A stretch of 21,282 nucleotides of DNA, taken from assembly GCA_913030785.1 (NCBI GenBank), contig CAJWER010000019.1, positions 1-21,282 of the forward strand, read 5' to 3'. Below, piece after piece: positions 19,887 through 21,282 of the stretch. Origin of the DNA: an uncultured Chloroflexota bacterium (lineage in GTDB: Bacteria; Chloroflexota; Dehalococcoidia; Lucifugimonadales; CAJWER01). Numbering within the stretch: the stretch's first letter is position 1; each line of letters opens with the position of its first letter. Under the pieces are notes generated by a model, which saw only the letters and a list, made by a program, of their open reading frames with translations, was not told the DNA's origin and did not search any database. Both the position numbers and the translations under genes were made by a program.

Positions 19887-21282
19887 CAGGCCCCCGCTCA
19901 AAAAATAGGCGCTCTGCCGTGCCCTGAAGAAGTTGGCGTTTGTCAGGGGCACCGAGAAAATCTGCTTGGTCGCGAATCAGGGCCAGAGACGCCGCGAAGT
20001 CCTGCTCCGGATCAGCGTCGTAATTGCCAGGCCGCAGCGCGGGGCTGTCGGATTCCCACATGCATCTTTCGGGGCCGTATGCGTCGATAACCCGCTCCAC
20101 AAGTGGCAGTACGTCGAGGTATGGCCTTACCTTCGACCCCAAATGCTGGAACGGCCCGATCTTGATGTAGACATTAGGGTGGCGGGACAACTCGCACAAC
20201 GCACGGATGTCATCTTCCGGAAATCGACCATCGATGCCTATGCGGCACAGGTGATCGATTATCACCGGAGTATCCGGATACAGCGTGCACATCCGGTCAA
20301 TTTCTGGGAGATCGCTCGGCTCTGCTAGGAAACTCAGCACCAGGTTCTGGGCGGCCCCTGTCTCGAACATCTCGGCGTAACCGTGGTAGTCCATCCATTG
20401 GGATCCATCCCCAATGGGCCGCCTGTGCCAGCTCCGGCCACGTAGCCGGAAGGCATAGATCCCCCCCTTCGACAGCGCAATCATCGTATCCCCGGGACTC
20501 CCCACGTCAATATCTGTGACGGCGGGGACGATGCCCGTGCCGACGAAGCGGTCAGGGGCCGCGGGCGAACCCGACGGCAGCTCCTCAATCCCCGCCGCAG
20601 GCAGGACGATGCGTCGCATCCAGTCCTCGAGCCCCTCGAAGGGTCGGCTCTGGGCCGTCAGTTCCGCAAGGAGCTTGGCCTCGCTTGCAGTGATGCGCGA
20701 GTTCTGCCCGCGCAGCTGCAGGTTCTCAAACAGCGCGCGCAAGACGAGCTCGGGCGCCGTGTTGACGTTCACGGGTCGGCGGGCCAGCACGCGCACCTCC
20801 GTCTCCCATGCCAGGTAATCACGGTCCAGGACCTGGTTGAAGAGAATGCGGCCGTTGCTACTGCGCGACTGCACGTAGCGCAGCTCCCCCCCCTGCTTGT
20901 CACCGATCCAAATCGTCGCGCCCTCGTTGAGGTAGCGTGCATCATCCACGGCAATGGAAAGGGTCAATCCACCTTCGATGGGAGTGATCAGACGCACGGA
21001 TTTTTGCCAGGCGCTGCCCGCGCAGACTCCAGCATGCACGCTGCCCACCTCACCCAGTGCGTTGTAGGCGCCGTCCCCGACGCCCCCCACCATGGCGAAG
21101 CTGTCGGACTCTCGCAGCTGCTCGATGGTGTCGAACTCGCGCAGGCGACCATCGGGACCCGAGATGCGCCAGATCACGGGGGCAAACGAACGCTGATCCA
21201 TGACGTGCGCCCCCACTGGGTGGTCGGAGGGCGGACGTGGGCCGTCGGTCATCCAATCGCCGTCATCATTCTGGTGAGTATT
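19849..21282 (-). CDS. Chimeric ORF: GspK-like region joined to amidohydrolase C-half (partial)
   Basis: One open frame runs from the right edge to TGA at 19849-19851; the N-terminus lies outside. Numbering from ATG 21252, residues 1 to about 233 carry a beta-rich part (NEGATIWIGDKQGGELRY) and a helix-hairpin-helix-like motif RPVNVNTAPELVLRALF, as in GspK-type secretion proteins. From PDRFVGTGIVPAV (Asp234, near 20553) the sequence is the C-terminal half of an amidohydrolase_2 protein: DTPVIIDHLCRIG (His334), HPNVYIKIG and ERCMWESDSP (Asp402), ending TAERLFF. The N-terminal half with the HxH metal ligands is missing, so the hydrolase part cannot be active as it stands. GC counted over 20221-20340 is about 53%, and over 20581-20640 plus 20701-20820 about 67%. 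A real fusion or an assembly joint are both possible; I favour the joint. Confidence 0.6.
   Translation of the reverse strand, partial: NTHQNDDGDWMTDGPRPPSDHPVGAHVMDQRSFAPVIWRISGPDGRLREFDTIEQLRESDSFAMVGGVGDGAYNALGEVGSVHAGVCAGSAWQKSVRLITPIEGGLTLSIAVDDARYLNEGATIWIGDKQGGELRYVQSRSSNGRILFNQVLDRDYLAWETEVRVLARRPVNVNTAPELVLRALFENLQLRGQNSRITASEAKLLAELTAQSRPFEGLEDWMRRIVLPAAGIEELPSGSPAAPDRFVGTGIVPAVTDIDVGSPGDTMIALSKGGIYAFRLRGRSWHRRPIGDGSQWMDYHGYAEMFETGAAQNLVLSFLAEPSDLPEIDRMCTLYPDTPVIIDHLCRIGIDGRFPEDDIRALCELSRHPNVYIKIGPFQHLGSKVRPYLDVLPLVERVIDAYGPERCMWESDSPALRPGNYDADPEQDFAASLALIRDQADFLGAPDKRQLLQGTAERLFFERGPVIFQGIDLPSSR

Noticed and set aside
1..21282. tRNA, rRNA, CRISPR or insertion sequence
   Set aside because: No cloverleaf-type sequence, ribosomal segment, regular repeat-spacer array or transposase-like protein was found on reading both strands.

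Overview
This window looks like a stretch of a free-living bacterial chromosome of moderately high GC, gene-dense on both strands. There are no RNA genes, CRISPR arrays, transposases or phage genes that I can see. The gene mix is a hydroxypyruvate isomerase, a homodimeric-type 2-oxoacid dehydrogenase E1/transketolase, a VPS10/BNR-repeat protein, a DUF59 protein beside an Mrp-type ATPase, a penicillin-acylase-type hydrolase, a ketopantoate reductase, an OFA-like MFS carrier and an amidohydrolase. Together with intergenic palindromes of the GTTCGACAGGCTCA type, this recalls uncultivated Chloroflexota (SAR202/Dehalococcoidia-like genomes). That placement is an inference from gene content, not a measured phylogeny.

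Left part (1-3400). A minus-strand group holds, in order of transcription, a lipoprotein gene with a frameshift (1214-1644), a small hypothetical gene, a Nudix hydrolase and a membrane protein that runs off the left edge. It is divergent from hyi, which has a near-consensus sigma70 promoter. After hyi lies a decayed fragment of a repeat-rich beta-propeller protein with at least one frameshift and one nonsense codon.

Middle (3553-12070, plus strand). An AceE-like E1 without visible E2/E3 partners is followed by a 470-bp non-coding stretch with an 85-86 bp tandem repeat, a promoter candidate and a hairpin repeat. Next come a 1041-residue VPS10/BNR-repeat protein and a GNAT acetyltransferase whose last 20 residues are cut off by an in-frame TGA. 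A DUF59 (MIP18/SufT-like) gene with a consensus promoter follows, then an Mrp/NBP35-like ATPase that lacks the usual CPxC metal ligands. Several strong inverted repeats separate these genes.

Right part (12093-18607, minus strand). Transcription order is MFS carrier, penicillin-acylase-family hydrolase, zinc-ribbon RDD membrane protein, ketopantoate reductase, then an alpha/alpha-toroid protein of unknown function. Gaps of 35-138 bp make one operon plausible. Divergent from it is a translationally coupled pair, an alpha/beta hydrolase and a lipoprotein cytochrome c. The window ends in an open frame joining a GspK-like helix-hairpin-helix region to the C-terminal half of an amidohydrolase. Base composition changes near the joint, so this is either a gene fusion or an assembly chimera.

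The items most worth a second look are the right-edge chimera, the GNAT gene with an in-frame TGA and intact downstream homology, apparent G-to-T changes at normally invariant glycines in the Nudix and GNAT genes, and the tandem repeat before the VPS10 gene.
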